A DNA stretch of 64,000 nt, taken from positions 20,963,913 through 21,027,912 of the forward strand of contig CM068547.1 in assembly GCA_035048495.1 (NCBI GenBank), read 5' to 3'. Below, piece after piece: positions 20,214-34,377 of the stretch. Source of the DNA: Euptelea pleiosperma (taxonomy: Eukaryota > Streptophyta > Magnoliopsida > Ranunculales > Eupteleaceae). Every line of letters begins with the position of its first letter. Within the stretch, counting starts at the first letter, position 1. Made by a program: the position numbers and the translations under genes. Under the pieces are notes generated by a model. It worked only from the letters and a program-made list of their open reading frames with translations. It was not told the origin of the DNA and searched no databases.

Positions 20214-23200
20214 ACTCAGTTTGTGTGTTACGTTCCGAAGCTTATAACTTGTGAATTTTTCGCAACCACAACTCGTAATTGGACTCCAACTCTTCCATTA
20301 CTATTGTTTCAACAGATTTTAAGTGTTGGAACATGATTTGGGACCGTCGAAACAAGTTAGCTCCATCCATGCGTCAACGTCTCAAATTGGACTCAGTTTG
20401 TGTGTTATATTCCGAAGGCTATAACTTGTGACATTTTCGCAACCAGACCTCTTATTTTGGACTCAAACTCTTCCATTACTATTGTTTCAACACATTTGAT
20501 GTGTTGGAACAAGATTCTTGACAGTCGAAACAAGTTAGCTCCATCTGTGCATCAACGTCTCAAATTGGACTCAGTTTGTGTGTTACGTTCCGAAGCTTAT
20601 AACTTGTGAATTTTTCGCAACCACACCTCGTAATTGGACTCCAACTCTTCCATTGCTATTGTTTAAACAGATTTTAAGTGTTGGAACATGATTTGGGACC
20701 GTCGAAACAAGTTAGCTCCATCCATGCGTCAACGTCTCAAATTGGACTCAGTTTGTGTGTTATATTCCGAAGGCTATAACTTGTGACATTTTCGCAACCG
20801 GACCTCGTAATTGGACTCAAACTCTTCCATTACTATTGTTTCAACACATTTGATGTGTTGGAACAAGATTCTTGACAGTCGAAACAAGTTAGCTCAATCC
20901 GGGCATCAACGTCTCAAATTGGACTCAGTTTGTGTGTTACATTCCGAAGCCTATAACTTGTGACGTTTTCGCAACCGGATCTCGTAATTAGACTCGAATT
21001 CTTCCATTACTATTGTTTCAACACATTTGCAGTGTTGGGACAAGATTCATGACAGTCGAAACAAGTTTGCTCCATCCGTGCGTCAACGTCTCAAATTGGA
21101 CTCAGTTTGTGTATTACATTCCGAAGCTTATAACTTGTGACTTTTTCGCAACCATACCTCGTAATTGGACTCAAACTCTTCCATTACTATTGTTTCAACA
21201 CATTTGAAGTGTTGGAACAAGATTCGTGACAGTCGAAACTAGTTAGCTCCATCCGTGCGTCAACGTCTCAAATTGGACTCAGTTTGTGTGTTACGTTCCG
21301 AAGCTTATAACTTGTGAATTTTTCGCAACCAGACCTCGTAATTGGACTCCAACTCTTCAATTACTATTGTTTCAACACATTTGCAGTGTTGGGACAAGAT
21401 TCTTAACAGTCGAAAGAAGTTTGCTCCATCCGTGCGTCAACGTCTCAAATTGGACTCAGTTTGTGTATTACCTTCCGAAGCCCATAACTTGTGACTTTTT
21501 CACAACCGGATCTCGTAATTGGACTCAAACTCTTCCATTACTATTGTTTCAACACATTTGAAGTGTTGGAACAAGATTCGTGACAGTCGAAACTAGTTAG
21601 CTCCATCCGTGCGTCAACGTCTCAAATTGGACTCAGTTTGTGTGTTACGTTCCGAAGCATATAACTTGTGAATTTTTCGCAACCAGACCTCGTAATTTGA
21701 CTCCAACTCTTCCATTACTATTGTTTCAACAGATTTTAAGTGTTGGAACATGATTTGGGACCGTCGAAACAAGTTAGCTCCATCCATGCGTCAACGTCTC
21801 AAATTGGACTCAGTTTGTGTGTTATATTCCGAAGGCTATAACTTGTGACATTTTCGCAACCGGACCTCTTATTTTGGACTCAAACTCTTCAATTACTATT
21901 GTTTCAACACATTTGATGTATTGGAACAAGATTCTTGACAGTCGAAACAAGTTAGCTCCATCCGTGCATCAACGTCTCAAATTAGACTCAGTTTGTGTGT
22001 TACATTCCGAAGCCTATAACTTGTGACTTTTTCGCAACTGGACCTCGTAATTGGACTCAAACTCTTCCATTACTATTGTTTCAACACATTTGAAGTGTTG
22101 GAGCAAAATTCGGGACAGTCGAAAGAAGTTAGCTCAATCCGTGCATCAACGTCTCAAATTGGACTCAGTTTGTGTGTTACATTCCGAAGCCTATAACTTG
22201 TGACTTTTTCGCAACCGGACCTCATAATTAGACTTGAATTCTTCCATTACTATTGTTTCAACACATTTGCAGTGTTGGGATAAGATTCGTGACAGTCGAA
22301 ACAAGTTTGCTCCATCCGTGCGTCAACGTCTCAAATTGGACTCAGTTTGTGTATTACATTCCGAAGCTTATAACTTGTGACTTTTTCGCAACCATACCTC
22401 GTAATTGGACTCAAACTCTTCCATTACTATTGTTTCAACACATTTGAAGTGTTGGAACAAGATTCGTGACAGTCGAAACAAGTTAGCTCCATCCGTGCGT
22501 CAACGTCTCAAATTGGACTCAGTTTGTGTGTTACGTTCCGAAGCTTATAACTTGTGAATTTTTCGCAACCAGACCTCGTAATAGGACTCCAACTCTTCAA
22601 TTACTATTGTTTCAACACATTTGCAGTGTTGGAACAAGATTCTTAACAGTCGAAAGAAGTTTGCTCAATCCGTGCGTCAACGTCTCAAATTGGACTCAGT
22701 TTGTGTATTACCTTCCGAAGCCCATAACTTGTGACGTTTTCGCAACCGGATCTCGTAATTGGACTCAAACTCTTCCATTACTATTGTTTCAACACATTTG
22801 ATGTGTTGGAACAAGATTCTTGACAGTCGAAACAAGTTAGCTCCATCCGTGCATCAACGTCTCAAATTGGACTCAGTTTGTGTGTTACGTTCCGAAGCTT
22901 ATAACTTGTGAATTTTTCGCAACCACACCTCGTAATTGGACTCCAACTCTTCCATTACTATTGTTTAAACAGATTTTAAGTGTTGGAACATGATTTGGGA
23001 CCGTCGAAACAAGTTAGCTCCATCCATGCGTCAACGTCTCAAATTGGACTCAGTTTGTGTGTTATATTCCGAAGGCTATAACTTGTGACATTTTCGCAAC
23101 CGGACCTCTTATTTTGGACTCAAACTCTTCCATTACTATTGTTTCAACACATTTGATGTGTTAGAACAAGATTCTTGACAGTCGAAACAAGTTAGCTCAA

Positions 23201-26200
23201 TCCGGGCATCAACGTCTCAAATTGGACTCAGTTTGTGTGTTACATTCCGAAGCCTATAACTTGTGACTTTTTCGCAACCGGACCTCGTAATTAGACTCGA
23301 ATTCTTCCATTACTATTGTTTCAACACATTTGCAGTGTTGGGACAAGATTCGTGACAGTCGAAACAAGTTTGCTCCATCCGTGCGTCAACGTCTCAAATT
23401 GGACTCAGTTTGTGTATTACATTCCGAAGCTTATAACTTGTGACTTTTTCGCAACCATACCTCGTAATTGGACTCAAACTCTTCCATTACTATTGTTTCA
23501 ACACATTTGAAGTGTTGGAACAAGATTCGTGACAGTCGAAACAAGTTAGCTCCATCCGTGCGTCAACGTCTCAAATTGGACTCAGTTTGTGTGTTACATT
23601 CCGAAGCCTATACCTTGTGACTTATTCGCAACCGGACCTCGTAATTAGACTCGAATTCTTCCATTACTATTGTTTCAACACATTTGCAGTGTTGGGACAA
23701 GATTCGTGACAGTCGAAACAAGTTTGCTCCATCCGTGCGTCAACGTCTCAAATTGGACTCAGTTTGTGTGTTACGTTCCGAAGCTTATAACTTGTGAATT
23801 TTTCGCAACCAGACCTCGTAATTGGACTCCAACTCTTCAATTACTATTGTTTCAACACATTTGCAGTGTTGGGACAAGATTCTTAACAGTCGAAAGAAGT
23901 TTGCTCCATCCGTGCGTCAACGTCTCAAATTGGACTCAGTTTGTGTATTACCTTCCGAATCCCATAACTTGTGACTTTTTCGCAACCGGATCTCGTAATT
24001 GGACTCAAACTCTTCCATTACTATTGTTTCAACACATTTGAAGTGTTGGAACAAGATTCGTGACAGTCGAAACTAGTTAGCTCCATCCGTGCGTCAACGT
24101 CTCAAATTGGACTCAGTTTGTGTGTTACGTTCCGAAGCTTATAACTTGTGAATTTTTCGCAACCAGACCTCGTAATTTGACTCCAACTCTTCCATTACTA
24201 TTGTTTCAACAGATTTTAAGTGTTGGAACATGATTTGGGACCGTCGAAACAAGTTAGCTCCATCCATGCGTCAACGTCTCCAATTGGACTCAGTTTGTGT
24301 GTTATATTCCGAAGGCTATAACTTCTGACATTTTCGCAACCGGACCTCTTATTTTGGACTCAAACTCTTCCATTACTATTGTTTCAACACATTTGATGTA
24401 TTGGAACAAGATTCTTGACAGTCGAAACAAGTTAGCTCCATCCGTGCATCAACGTCTCAAATTGGACTCAGTTTGCGTGTTACATTCCGAAGCCTATAAC
24501 TTGTGACTTTTTCGCAACTGGACCTCGTAATTGGACTGAAACTCTTCCATTACTATTGTTTCAACACATTTGAAGTGTTGGAGCAAAATTCGGGACAGTC
24601 GAAAGAAGTTTGCTCCATCCGTTCGTCAATGTCTCTAATTGGACTCAGTTTGTGTGTTACATTCCGAAGCCTATAACTTGTGTCGTTTTCGCAACCAGTG
24701 CTCGTAATTTGACTCAAACTCTTCCATTACAATTGTTTCAACAGATTTTAAGTGTTGGAACATGATTTGGGACCGTCGAAACAAGTTAGCTCTATCCGTG
24801 CGTCAACGTCTCAAATTGGACTCAGTTCGTTTGTTACATTCCGAAGCCTATAACTTAAGGGCTTTTAGCAATCGGACCATGTAATTGGACTCAAACTCTT
24901 CCATTACTATTGTTTCAACACATTTGATGTGTTGGAATAAGATTCTTGACAGTCGAAACAAGTTAGCTCAATCCGTGCATCAACGTCTCAAATTGGACTC
25001 AGTTTGTGTGTTACATTCCGAAGCCTATAACTTGTGACTTTTTCGCAACCGGACCTCGTAATTAGACTCGAATTCTTCCATTACTATTGTTTCAACACAT
25101 TTGCAGTGTTGGGACAAGATTCGTGACAGTCGAAACAAGTTTGCTCCATCCGTGCGTCAACGTCTCAAATTGGACTCAGTTCGTTTGTTACATTCCGAAG
25201 CCTATAACTTAAGGGCTTTTAGCAATCGGACCATGTAATTGGACTCAAACTCTTCCATTACTATTGTTTCAACACATTTGATGTGTTGGAACAAGATTCT
25301 TGACAGTCGAAACAAGTTAGCTCAATCCGTGCGTCAACGTCTCAAATTGGACTCAGTTTGTGTGTTACATTCCGAAGCCTATAACTTGTGACTTTTTCGC
25401 AATCGAAACTCGTAATTGGCCTAAATCTCTTCCATTACCATTGTTTCAACACATTTGAATTGTTGGATCAAGAATCGTGACAGTCGAAACAAGTTAGCTC
25501 CATCCGTGCGTCAACGTCTCAAATTGGACTCAGTTTGTGTGTTACGTTCCGAAGCTTATAACTTGTGAATTTTTCGCAACCACACCTCGTAATTGGACTC
25601 CAACTCTTCCATTACTATTGTTTCAACAGATTTTAAGTGTTGGAACATGATTTGGGACCGTCGAAACAAGTTAGCTCCATCCATGCGTCAACGTCTCAAA
25701 TTGGACTCAGTTTGTGTGTTATATTCCGAAGGCTATAACTTGTGACATTTTCGCAACCAGACCTCTTATTTTGGACTCAAACTCTTCCATTACTATTGTT
25801 TCAACACATTTGATGTGTTGGAACAAGATTCTTGACAGTCGAAACAAGTTAGCTCCATCCGTGCATCAACGTCTCAAATTGGACTCAGTTTGTGTGTTAC
25901 GTTCCGAAGCTTATAACTTGTGAATTTTTCGCAACCACACCTTGTAATTGGACTCCAACTCTTCCATTACTATTGTTTAAACAGATTTTAAGTGTTGGAA
26001 CATGATTTGGGACCGTCGAAACAAGTTAGCTCCATCCATGCGTCAACGTCTCAAATTGGACTCAGTTTGTGTGTTATATTCCGAAGGCTATAACTTGTGA
26101 CATTTTCGCAACCGGACCTCGTAATTGGACTCAAACTCTTCCATTACTATTGTTTCAACACATTTGATGTGTTGGAACAAGATTCTTGACAGTCGAAACA

Positions 26201-26599
26201 AGTTAGCTCAATCCGGGCATCAACGTCTCAAATTGGACTCAGTTTGTGTGTTACATTCCGAAGCCTATAACTTGTGACTTTTTCGCAACCGGACCTCGTA
26301 ATTAGACTCGAATTCTTCCATTACTATTGTTTCAACACATTTGCAGTGTTGGGACAAGATTCGTGACAGTCGAAACAAGTTTGCTCCATCCGTGCGTCAA
26401 CGTCTCAAATTGGACTCAGTTTGTGTATTACATTCCTAAGCTTATAACTTGTGACTTTTTCGCAACCATACCTCGTAATTGGACTCAAACTCTTCCATTA
26501 CTATTGTTTCAACACATTTGAAGTGTTGGAACAAGATTCGTGACAGTCGAAACAAGTTAGCTCCATCCGTGCGTCAACGTCTCAAATTGGACTCAGTTT
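20214..26599 (+). repeat. Satellite HOR block downstream of the LINE
   Basis: About 36 monomers of 177 bp, all in + orientation, of the same classes as in 3969-14113. The first monomers repeat the order seen from 10217 and from about 25,530, with one substitution noted near 20270 (cacaact for cacacct). C-type monomers, my label for those whose + frame reads MCYVPKLIT (anchor gtgtgttacgttccgaagctt), start at 21286 and 22526. The agtgctcg variant last occurs near 24697. No regular HOR length is evident: spacings between similar monomers include 7, 14 and 30 units. No gene is visible. Confidence 0.92.
22431..22459 (+). repeat. Conserved dyad (hairpin) in the satellite monomer, example
   Basis: Arms TGTTTCAACAC (22431-22441) and GTGTTGGAACA (22449-22459) pair over 11 positions with one G-T, around a seven-base spacer. 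Monomer classes with gatgtgttgg extend it to 12 pairs. Classes with gcagtgttggga keep pairing through G-T wobbles, and cagatttta classes keep about 10 pairs. The satellite-like LINE end retains 10 of 11. The dyad is thus present once per monomer across the array. Confidence 0.7.
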
Positions 26600-29500
26600 G
26601 TGTGTTACGTTCCGAAGCTTATAACTTGTGAATTTTTCGCAACCAGACCTCGTAATTGGACTCCAACTCTTCAATTACTATTGTTTCAACACATTTGCAG
26701 TGTTGGGACAAGATTCTTGACAGTCGAAAGAAGTTTGCTCCATCCGTTCGTCAACGTCTCAAATTGGACTCAGTTTGTGTATTACCTTCCGAAGCCCATA
26801 ACTTGTGACTTTTTCGCAACCGGACCTCGTAATTGGACTCAAACTCTTCCATTACTATTGTTTTAACACATTTGAAGTGTTGGAACAAGATTCGTGACAG
26901 TCGAAACTAGTTAGCTCCATCCGTGCGTCAACGTCTCAAATTGGACTCAGTTTGTGTGTTACGTTCCGAAGCTTATAACTTGTGAATTTTTCGCAACCAC
27001 ACCTTGTAATTGGACTCCAACTCTTCCATTACTATTGTTTAAACAGATTTTAAGTGTTGGAACATGATTTGGGACCGTCGAAACAAGTTAGCTCCATCCA
27101 TGCGTCAACGTCTCAAATTGGACTCAGTTTGTGTGTTATATTCCGAAGGCTATAACTTGTGACATTTTCGCAACCGGACCTCGTAATTGGACTCAAACTC
27201 TTCCATTACTATTGTTTCAACACATTTGATGTGTTGGAACAAGATTCTTGACAGTCGAAACAAGTTAGCTCAATCCGGGCATCAACGTCTCAAATTGGAC
27301 TCAGTTTGTGTGTTACATTCCGAAGCCTATAACTTGTGACTTTTTCGCAACCGGACCTCGTAATTAGACTCGAATTCTTCCATTACTATTGTTTCAACAC
27401 ATTTGCAGTGTTGGGACATGATTCGTGACAGTCGAAACAAGTTTGCTCCATCCGTGCGTCAACGTCTCAAATTGGACTCAGTTTGTGTATTACATTCCTA
27501 AGCTTATCACTTGTGACTTTTTCGCAACCATACCTCGTAATTGGACTCAAACTCTTCCATTACTATTGTTTCAACACATTTGAAGTGTTGGAACAAGATT
27601 CGTGACAGTCGAAACAAGTTAGCTCCATCCGTGCGTCAACGTCTCAAATTGGACTCAGTTTGTGTGTTACATTCCGAAGCTTATAACTTGTGAATTTTTC
27701 GCAACCAGACCTCGTAATTGGACTCCAACTCTTCAATTACTATTGTTTCAACACATTTGCAGTGTTGGGACAAGATTCTTGACAGTCGAAAGAAGTTTGC
27801 TCCATCCGTTCGTCAACGTCTCAAATTGGACTCAGTTTGTGTATTACCTTTCGAAGCCCATAACTTTTGACTTTTTCGCAACCGGACCTCGTAATTGGAC
27901 TCAAACTCTTCCATTACTATTGTTTTAACACATTTGAAGTGTTGGAACAAGATTCGTGACAGTCGAAACTAGTTAGCTCCATCCGTGCGTCAACGTCTCA
28001 AATTGGACTCAGTTTGTGTGTTACGTTCCGAAGCTTATAACTTGTGAATTTTTCGCAACCACACCTCGTAATTGGACTCAAACTCTTCCATTACTATTGT
28101 TTCAACAGATTTTAAGTGTTGGAGCATGATTTGGGACCGTCGAAACAAGTTAGCTCCATCCATGCGTCAACGTCTCAAATTGGACTCAGTTTGTGTGTTA
28201 TATTCCGAAGGCTATAACTTGTGACATTTTCGCAACCGGACCTCTTATTTTGGACTCAAACTCTTCCATTACTATTGTTTCAACAGATTTGATGTATTGG
28301 AACAAGATTCTTGACAGTCGAAACAAGTTAGCTCCATCCGTGCATCAACGTCTCAAATTGGACTCAGTTTGTGTGTTACATTCCGAAGCCTATCACTTGT
28401 GACTTTTTCGCAACTGGACCTCGTAATTGGACTCAAACTCTTCCATTACTATTGTTTCAACACATTTGAAGTGTTGGAGTAAAATTCGGGACAGTCGAAA
28501 GAAGTTTGCTCCATCCGTTCGTCAATGTCTCTAATTGGACTCAGTTTGTGTGTTACATTCCGAAGCCTATAACTTGTGACGTTTTCGCAACCAGAGCTCG
28601 TAATTTGACTCAAACTCTTCCATTACAATTGTTTCAACAGATTTTAAGTGTTGGAACATGATTTGGGACCGTCGAAACAAGTTAGCTCTATCCGTGCGTC
28701 AACGTCTCAAATTGGACTCAGTTCGTTTGTTACATTCCGAAGCCTATAACTTAAGGGCTTTTAGCAATCGGACCATGTAATTGGACTCAAACTCTTCCAT
28801 TACTATTGTTTCAACACATTTGATGTGTTGGAACAAGATTCTTGACAGTCGAAACAAGTTAGCTCAATCCGTGCATCAACGTCTCAAATTGGACTCAGTT
28901 TGTGTGTTACATTCCGAAGCCTATAACTTGTGACTTTTTCGCAATCGGACCTCGTAATTGGCCTAAATCTCTTCCATTACCATTGTTTCAACACATTTGA
29001 ATTGTTGGAACAAGATTCGTGACAGTCGAAACAAGTTAGCTCCATCCGTGCGTCAACGTCTCAAATTGGACTCAGTTTGTGTGTTACGTTCCGAAGCTTA
29101 TAACTTGTGAATTTTTCGCAACCACACCTCGTAATTGGACTCCAACTCTTCCATTACTATTGTTTCAACAGATTTTAAGTGTTGGAACATGATTTGGGAC
29201 CGTCGAAACAAGTTAGCTCCATCCATGCGTCAACGTCTCAAATTGGACTCAGTTTGTGTGTTATATTCCGAAGGCTATAACTTGTGACATTTTCGCAACC
29301 AGACCTCTTATTTTGGACTCAAACTCTTCCATTACTATTGTTTCAACACATTTGATGTGTTGGAACAAGATTCTTGACAGTCGAAACAAGTTAGCTCCAT
29401 CTGTGCATCAACGTCTCAAATTGGACTCAGTTTGTGTGTTACGTTCCAAAGCTTATAACTTGTGAATTTTTCACCTCGTAATTGGACTCCAACTCTTCCA

Positions 29501-32500
29501 TTACTATTGTTTAAACAGATTTTAAGTGTTGGAACATGATTTGGGACCGTCGAAACAAGTTAGCTCCATCCATGCGTCAACGTCTCAAATTGGACTCAGT
29601 TTGTGTGTTATATTCCGAAGGCTATAACTTGTGACATTTTCGCAACCGGACCTCTTATTTTGGACTCAAACTCTTCCATTACTATTGTTTCAACAGATTT
29701 GATGTATTGGAACAAGATTCTTGACAGTCGAAACAAGTTAGCTCCATCCGTGCATCAACGTCTCAAATTGGACTCAGTTTGTGTGTTACATTCCGAAGCC
29801 TATCACTTGTGACTTTTTCGCAACTGGACCTCGTAATTGGACTCAAACTCTTCCATTACTATTGTTTCAACACATTTGAAGTGTTGGAGTAAAATTCGGG
29901 ACAGTCGAAAGAAGTTTGCTCCATCCGTTCGTCAATGTCTCTAATTGGACTCAGTTTGTGTGTTACATTCCGAAGCCTATAACTTGTGACGTTTTCGCAA
30001 CCAGAGCTCGTAATTTGACTCAAACTCTTCCATTACAATTGTTTCAACAGATTTTAAGTGTTGGAACATGATTTGGGACCGTCGAAACAAGTTAGCTCTA
30101 TCCGTGCGTCAACGTCTCAAATTGGACTCAGTTCGTTTGTTACATTCCGAAGCCTATAACTTAAGGGCTTTTAGCAATCGGACCATGTAATTGGACTCAA
30201 ACTCTTCCATTACTATTGTTTCAACACATTTGATGTGTTGGAACAAGATTCTTGACAGTCGAAACAAGTTAGCTCCATCCGTGCATCAACGTCTCAAATT
30301 GGACTCAGTTTGTGTGTTACGTTCCGAAGCTTATAACTTGTGAATTTTTCGCAACCACACCTTGTAATTGGACTCCAACTCTTCCATTACTATTGTTTAA
30401 ACAGATTTTAAGTGTTGGAACATGATTTGGGACCGTCGAAACAAGTTAGCTCTATCCGTGCGTCAACGTCTCAAATTGGACTCAGTTCGTTTGTTACATT
30501 CCGAAGCCTATAACTTAAGGGCTTTTAGCAATCGGACCATGTAATTGGACTCAAACTCTTCCATTACTATTGTTTCAACACATTTGATGTGTTGGAACAA
30601 GATTCTTGACAGTCGAAACAAGTTAGCTCAATCCGTGCATCAACGTCTCAAATTGGACTCAGTTTGTGTGTTACATTCCGAAGCCTATAACTTGTGACTT
30701 TTTCGCAATCGGACCTCGTAATTGGCCTAAATCTCTTCCATTACCATTGTTTCAACACATTTGAATTGTTGGAACAAGATTCGTGACAGTCGAAACAAGT
30801 TAGCTCCATCCGTGCGTCAACGTCTCAAATTGGACTCAGTTTGTGTGTTACGTTCCGAAGCTTATAACTTGTGAATTTTTCGCAACCACACCTCGTAATT
30901 GGACTCCAACTCTTCCATTACTATTGTTTCAACAGATTTTAAGTGTTGGAACATGATTTGGGACCGTCGAAACAAGTTAGCTCCATCCATGCGTCAACGT
31001 CTCAAATTGGACTCAGTTTGTGTGTTATATTACGAAGGCTATAACTTGTGACATTTTCGCAACCAGACCTCTTATTTTGGACTCAAACTCTTCCATTACT
31101 ATTGTTTCAACACATTTGATGTGTTGGAACAAGATTCTTGACAGTCGAAACAAGTTAGCTCCATCTGTGCATCAACGTCTCAAATTGGACTCAGTTTGTG
31201 TGTTACGTTCCAAAGCTTATAACTTGTGAATTTTTCACCTCGTAATTGGACTCCAACTCTTCCATTACTATTGTTTAAACAGATTTTAAGTGTTGGAACA
31301 TGATTTGGGACCGTCGAAACAAGTTAGCTCCATCCATGCGTCAACGTCTCAAATTGGACTCAGTTTGTGTGTTATATTCCGAAGGCTATAACTTGTGACA
31401 TTTTCGCAACCGGACCTCGTAATTGGACTCAAACTCTTCCATTACTATTGTTTCAACACATTTGATGTGTTGGAACAAGATTCTTGACAGTCGAAACAAG
31501 TTAGCTCAATCCGGGCATCAACGTCTCAAATTGGACTCAGTTTGTGTGTTACATTCCGAAGCCTATAACTTGTGACTTTTTCGCAACCGGACCTCGTAAT
31601 TAGACTCGAATTCTTCCATTACTATTGTTTCAACACATTTGCAGTGTTGGGACAAGATTCGTGACAGTCGAAACAAGTTTGCTCCATCCGTGCGTCAACG
31701 TCTCAAATTGGACTCAGTTTGTGTATTACATTCCTAAGCTTATAACTTGTGACTTTTTCGCAACCATACCTCGTAATTGGACTCAAACTCTTCCATTACT
31801 ATTGTTTCAACACATTTGAAGTGTTGGAACAAGATTCGTGACAGTCGAAACAAGTTAGCTCCATCCGTGCGTCAACGTCTCAAATTGGACTCAGTTTGTG
31901 TGTTACGTTCCGAAGCTTATAACTTGTGAATTTTTCGCAACCAGACCTCGTAATTGGACTCCAACTCTTCAATTACTATTGTTTCAACACATTTGCAGTG
32001 TTGGGACAAGATTCTTGACAGTCGAAAGAAGTTTGCTCCATCCGTTCGTCAACGTCTCAAATTGGACTCAGTTTGTGTATTACCTTCCGAAGCCCATAAC
32101 TTGTGACTTTTTCGCAACCGGACCTCGTAATTGGACTCAAACTCTTCCATTACTATTGTTTTAACACATTTGAAGTGTTGGAACAAGATTCGTGACAGTC
32201 GAAACTAGTTAGCTCCATCCGTGCGTCAACGTCTCAAATTGGACTCAGTTTGTGTGTTACGTTCCGAAGCTTATAACTTGTGAATTTTTCGCAACCACAC
32301 CTCGTAATTGGACTCCAACTCTTCCATTACTATTGTTTCAACAGATTTTAAGTGTTGGAACATGATTTGGGACCGTCGAAACAAGTTAGCTCCATCCATG
32401 CGTCAACGTCTCAAATTGGACTCAGTTTGTGTGTTATATTCCGAAGGCTATAACTTGTGACATTTTCGCAACCGGACCTCTTATTTTGGACTCAAACTCT

Positions 32501-34377
32501 TCCATTACTATTGTTTCAACAGATTTGATGTATTGGAATAAGATTCTTGACAGTCGAAACAAGTTAGCTCAATCCGTGCATCAACGTCTCAAATTGGACT
32601 CAGTTTGTGTGTTACATTCCGAAGCCTATAACTTGTGACTTTTTCGCAACCGGACCTCGTAATTAGACTCGAATTCTTCCATTACTATTGTTTCAACACA
32701 TTTGCAGTGTTGGGACAAGATTCGTGACAGTCGAAACAAGTTAGCTCAATCCGTGCATCAACGTCTCAAATTGGACTCAGTTTGTGTGTTACATTCCGAA
32801 GCCTATAACTTGTGACTTTTTCGCAACCGGACCTCGTAATTAGACTCGAATTCTTCCATTACTATTGTTTCAACACATTTGCAGTGTTGGGACAAGATTC
32901 GTGACAGTCGAAACAAGTTTGCTCCATCCGTGCGTCAACGTCTCAAATTGGACTCAGTTCGTTTGTTACATTCCGAAGCCTATAACTTAAGGGCTTTTAG
33001 CAATCGGACCATGTAATTGGACTCAAACTCTTCCATTACTATTGTTTCAACACATTTGATGTGTTGGAACAAGATTCTTGACAGTCGAAACAAGTTAGCT
33101 CAATCCGTGCGTCAACGTCTCAAATTGGACTCAGTTTGTGTGTTACATTCCGAAGCCTATAACTTGTGACTTTTTCGCAATCAAAACTCGTAATTGGCCT
33201 AAATCTCTTCCATTACCATTGTTTCAACACATTTGAATTGTTGGATCAAGAATCGTGACAGTCGAAACAAGTTAGCTCCATCCGTGCGTCAACGTCTCAA
33301 ATTGGACTCAGTTTGTGTGTTACGTTCCGAAGCGTATAACTTGTGAATTTTTCGCAACCACACCTCGTAATTGGACTCCAACTCTTCCATTACTATTGTT
33401 TCAACAGATTTTAAGTGTTGGAACATGATTTGGGACCGTCGAAACAAGTTAGCTCCATCCATGCGTCAACGTCTCAAATTGGACTCAGTTTGTGTGTTAT
33501 ATTCCGAAGGCTATAACTTGTGACATTTTCGCAACCAGACCTCTTATTTTGGACTCAAACTCTTCCATTACTATTGTTTCAACACATTTGATGTGTTGGA
33601 ACAAGATTCTTGACAGTCGAAACAAGTTAGCTCCATCCGTGCATCAACGTCTCAAATTGGACTCAGTTTGTGTGTTACGTTCCGAAGCTTATAACTTGTG
33701 AATTTTTCGCAACCACACCTTGTAATTGGACTCCAACTCTTCCATTACTATTGTTTAAACAGATTTTAAGTGTTGGAACATGATTTGGGACCGTCGAAAC
33801 AAGTTAGCTCCATCCATGCGTCAACGTCTCAAATTGGACTCAGTTTGTGTGTTATATTCCGAAGGCTATAACTTGTGACATTTTCGCAACCGGACCTCGT
33901 AATTGGACTCAAACTCTTCCATTACTATTGTTTCAACACATTTGATGTGTTGGAACAAGATTCTTGACAGTCGAAACAAGTTAGCTCAATCCGGGCATCA
34001 ACGTCTCAAATTGGACTCAGTTTGTGTGTTACATTCCGAAGCCTATAACTTGTGACTTTTTCGCAACCGGACCTCGTAATTAGACTCGAATTCTTCCATT
34101 ACTATTGTTTCAACACATTTGCAGTGTTGGGACATGATTCGTGACAGTCGAAACAAGTTTGCTCCATCCGTGCGTCAACGTCTCAAATTGGACTCAGTTT
34201 GTGTATTACATTCCTAAGCTTATAACTTGTGACTTTTTCGCAACCATACCTCGTAATTGGACTCAAACTCTTCCATTACTATTGTTTCAACACATTTGAA
34301 GTGTTGGAACAAGATTCGTGACAGTCGAAACAAGTTAGCTCCATCCGTGCGTCAACGTCTCAAATTGGACTCAGTTT
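26600..34377 (+). repeat. Transitional satellite HOR block with segmental duplications
   Basis: About 44 monomers. C-type anchors at 26600, 27662, 31898 and 34378 are 6, 24 and 14 monomers apart. Within it, a segment from about 28,19x recurs at 29,60x (offset 1,410 bp). A segment from about 27,000 to 29,650 recurs at about 33,716-36,370 (offset 6,716 bp), sharing private changes such as ggagcatg (28121, 34837). The first monomer with the 8-bp deletion (gaatttttcacctcg) appears near 29465. No gene is visible. Confidence 0.9.
29457..29625 (+). repeat. 169-bp satellite variant with 8-bp deletion (first occurrence)
   Basis: Monomer in which ttttcgcaaccacacctcg is shortened to ttttcacctcg, losing 8 bp. 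I place this first copy near 29465-29480; the monomer limits given here are arbitrary. The same deletion recurs near 31238, 36188, 38658, 42017, 43249, 45720, 46952, 51548, 52782, 55253, 56485, 58959, 61431 and 62663, nearly always just after a B-type monomer ending ccaaagctt. It is absent from everything left of 29 kb. Confidence 0.8.
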
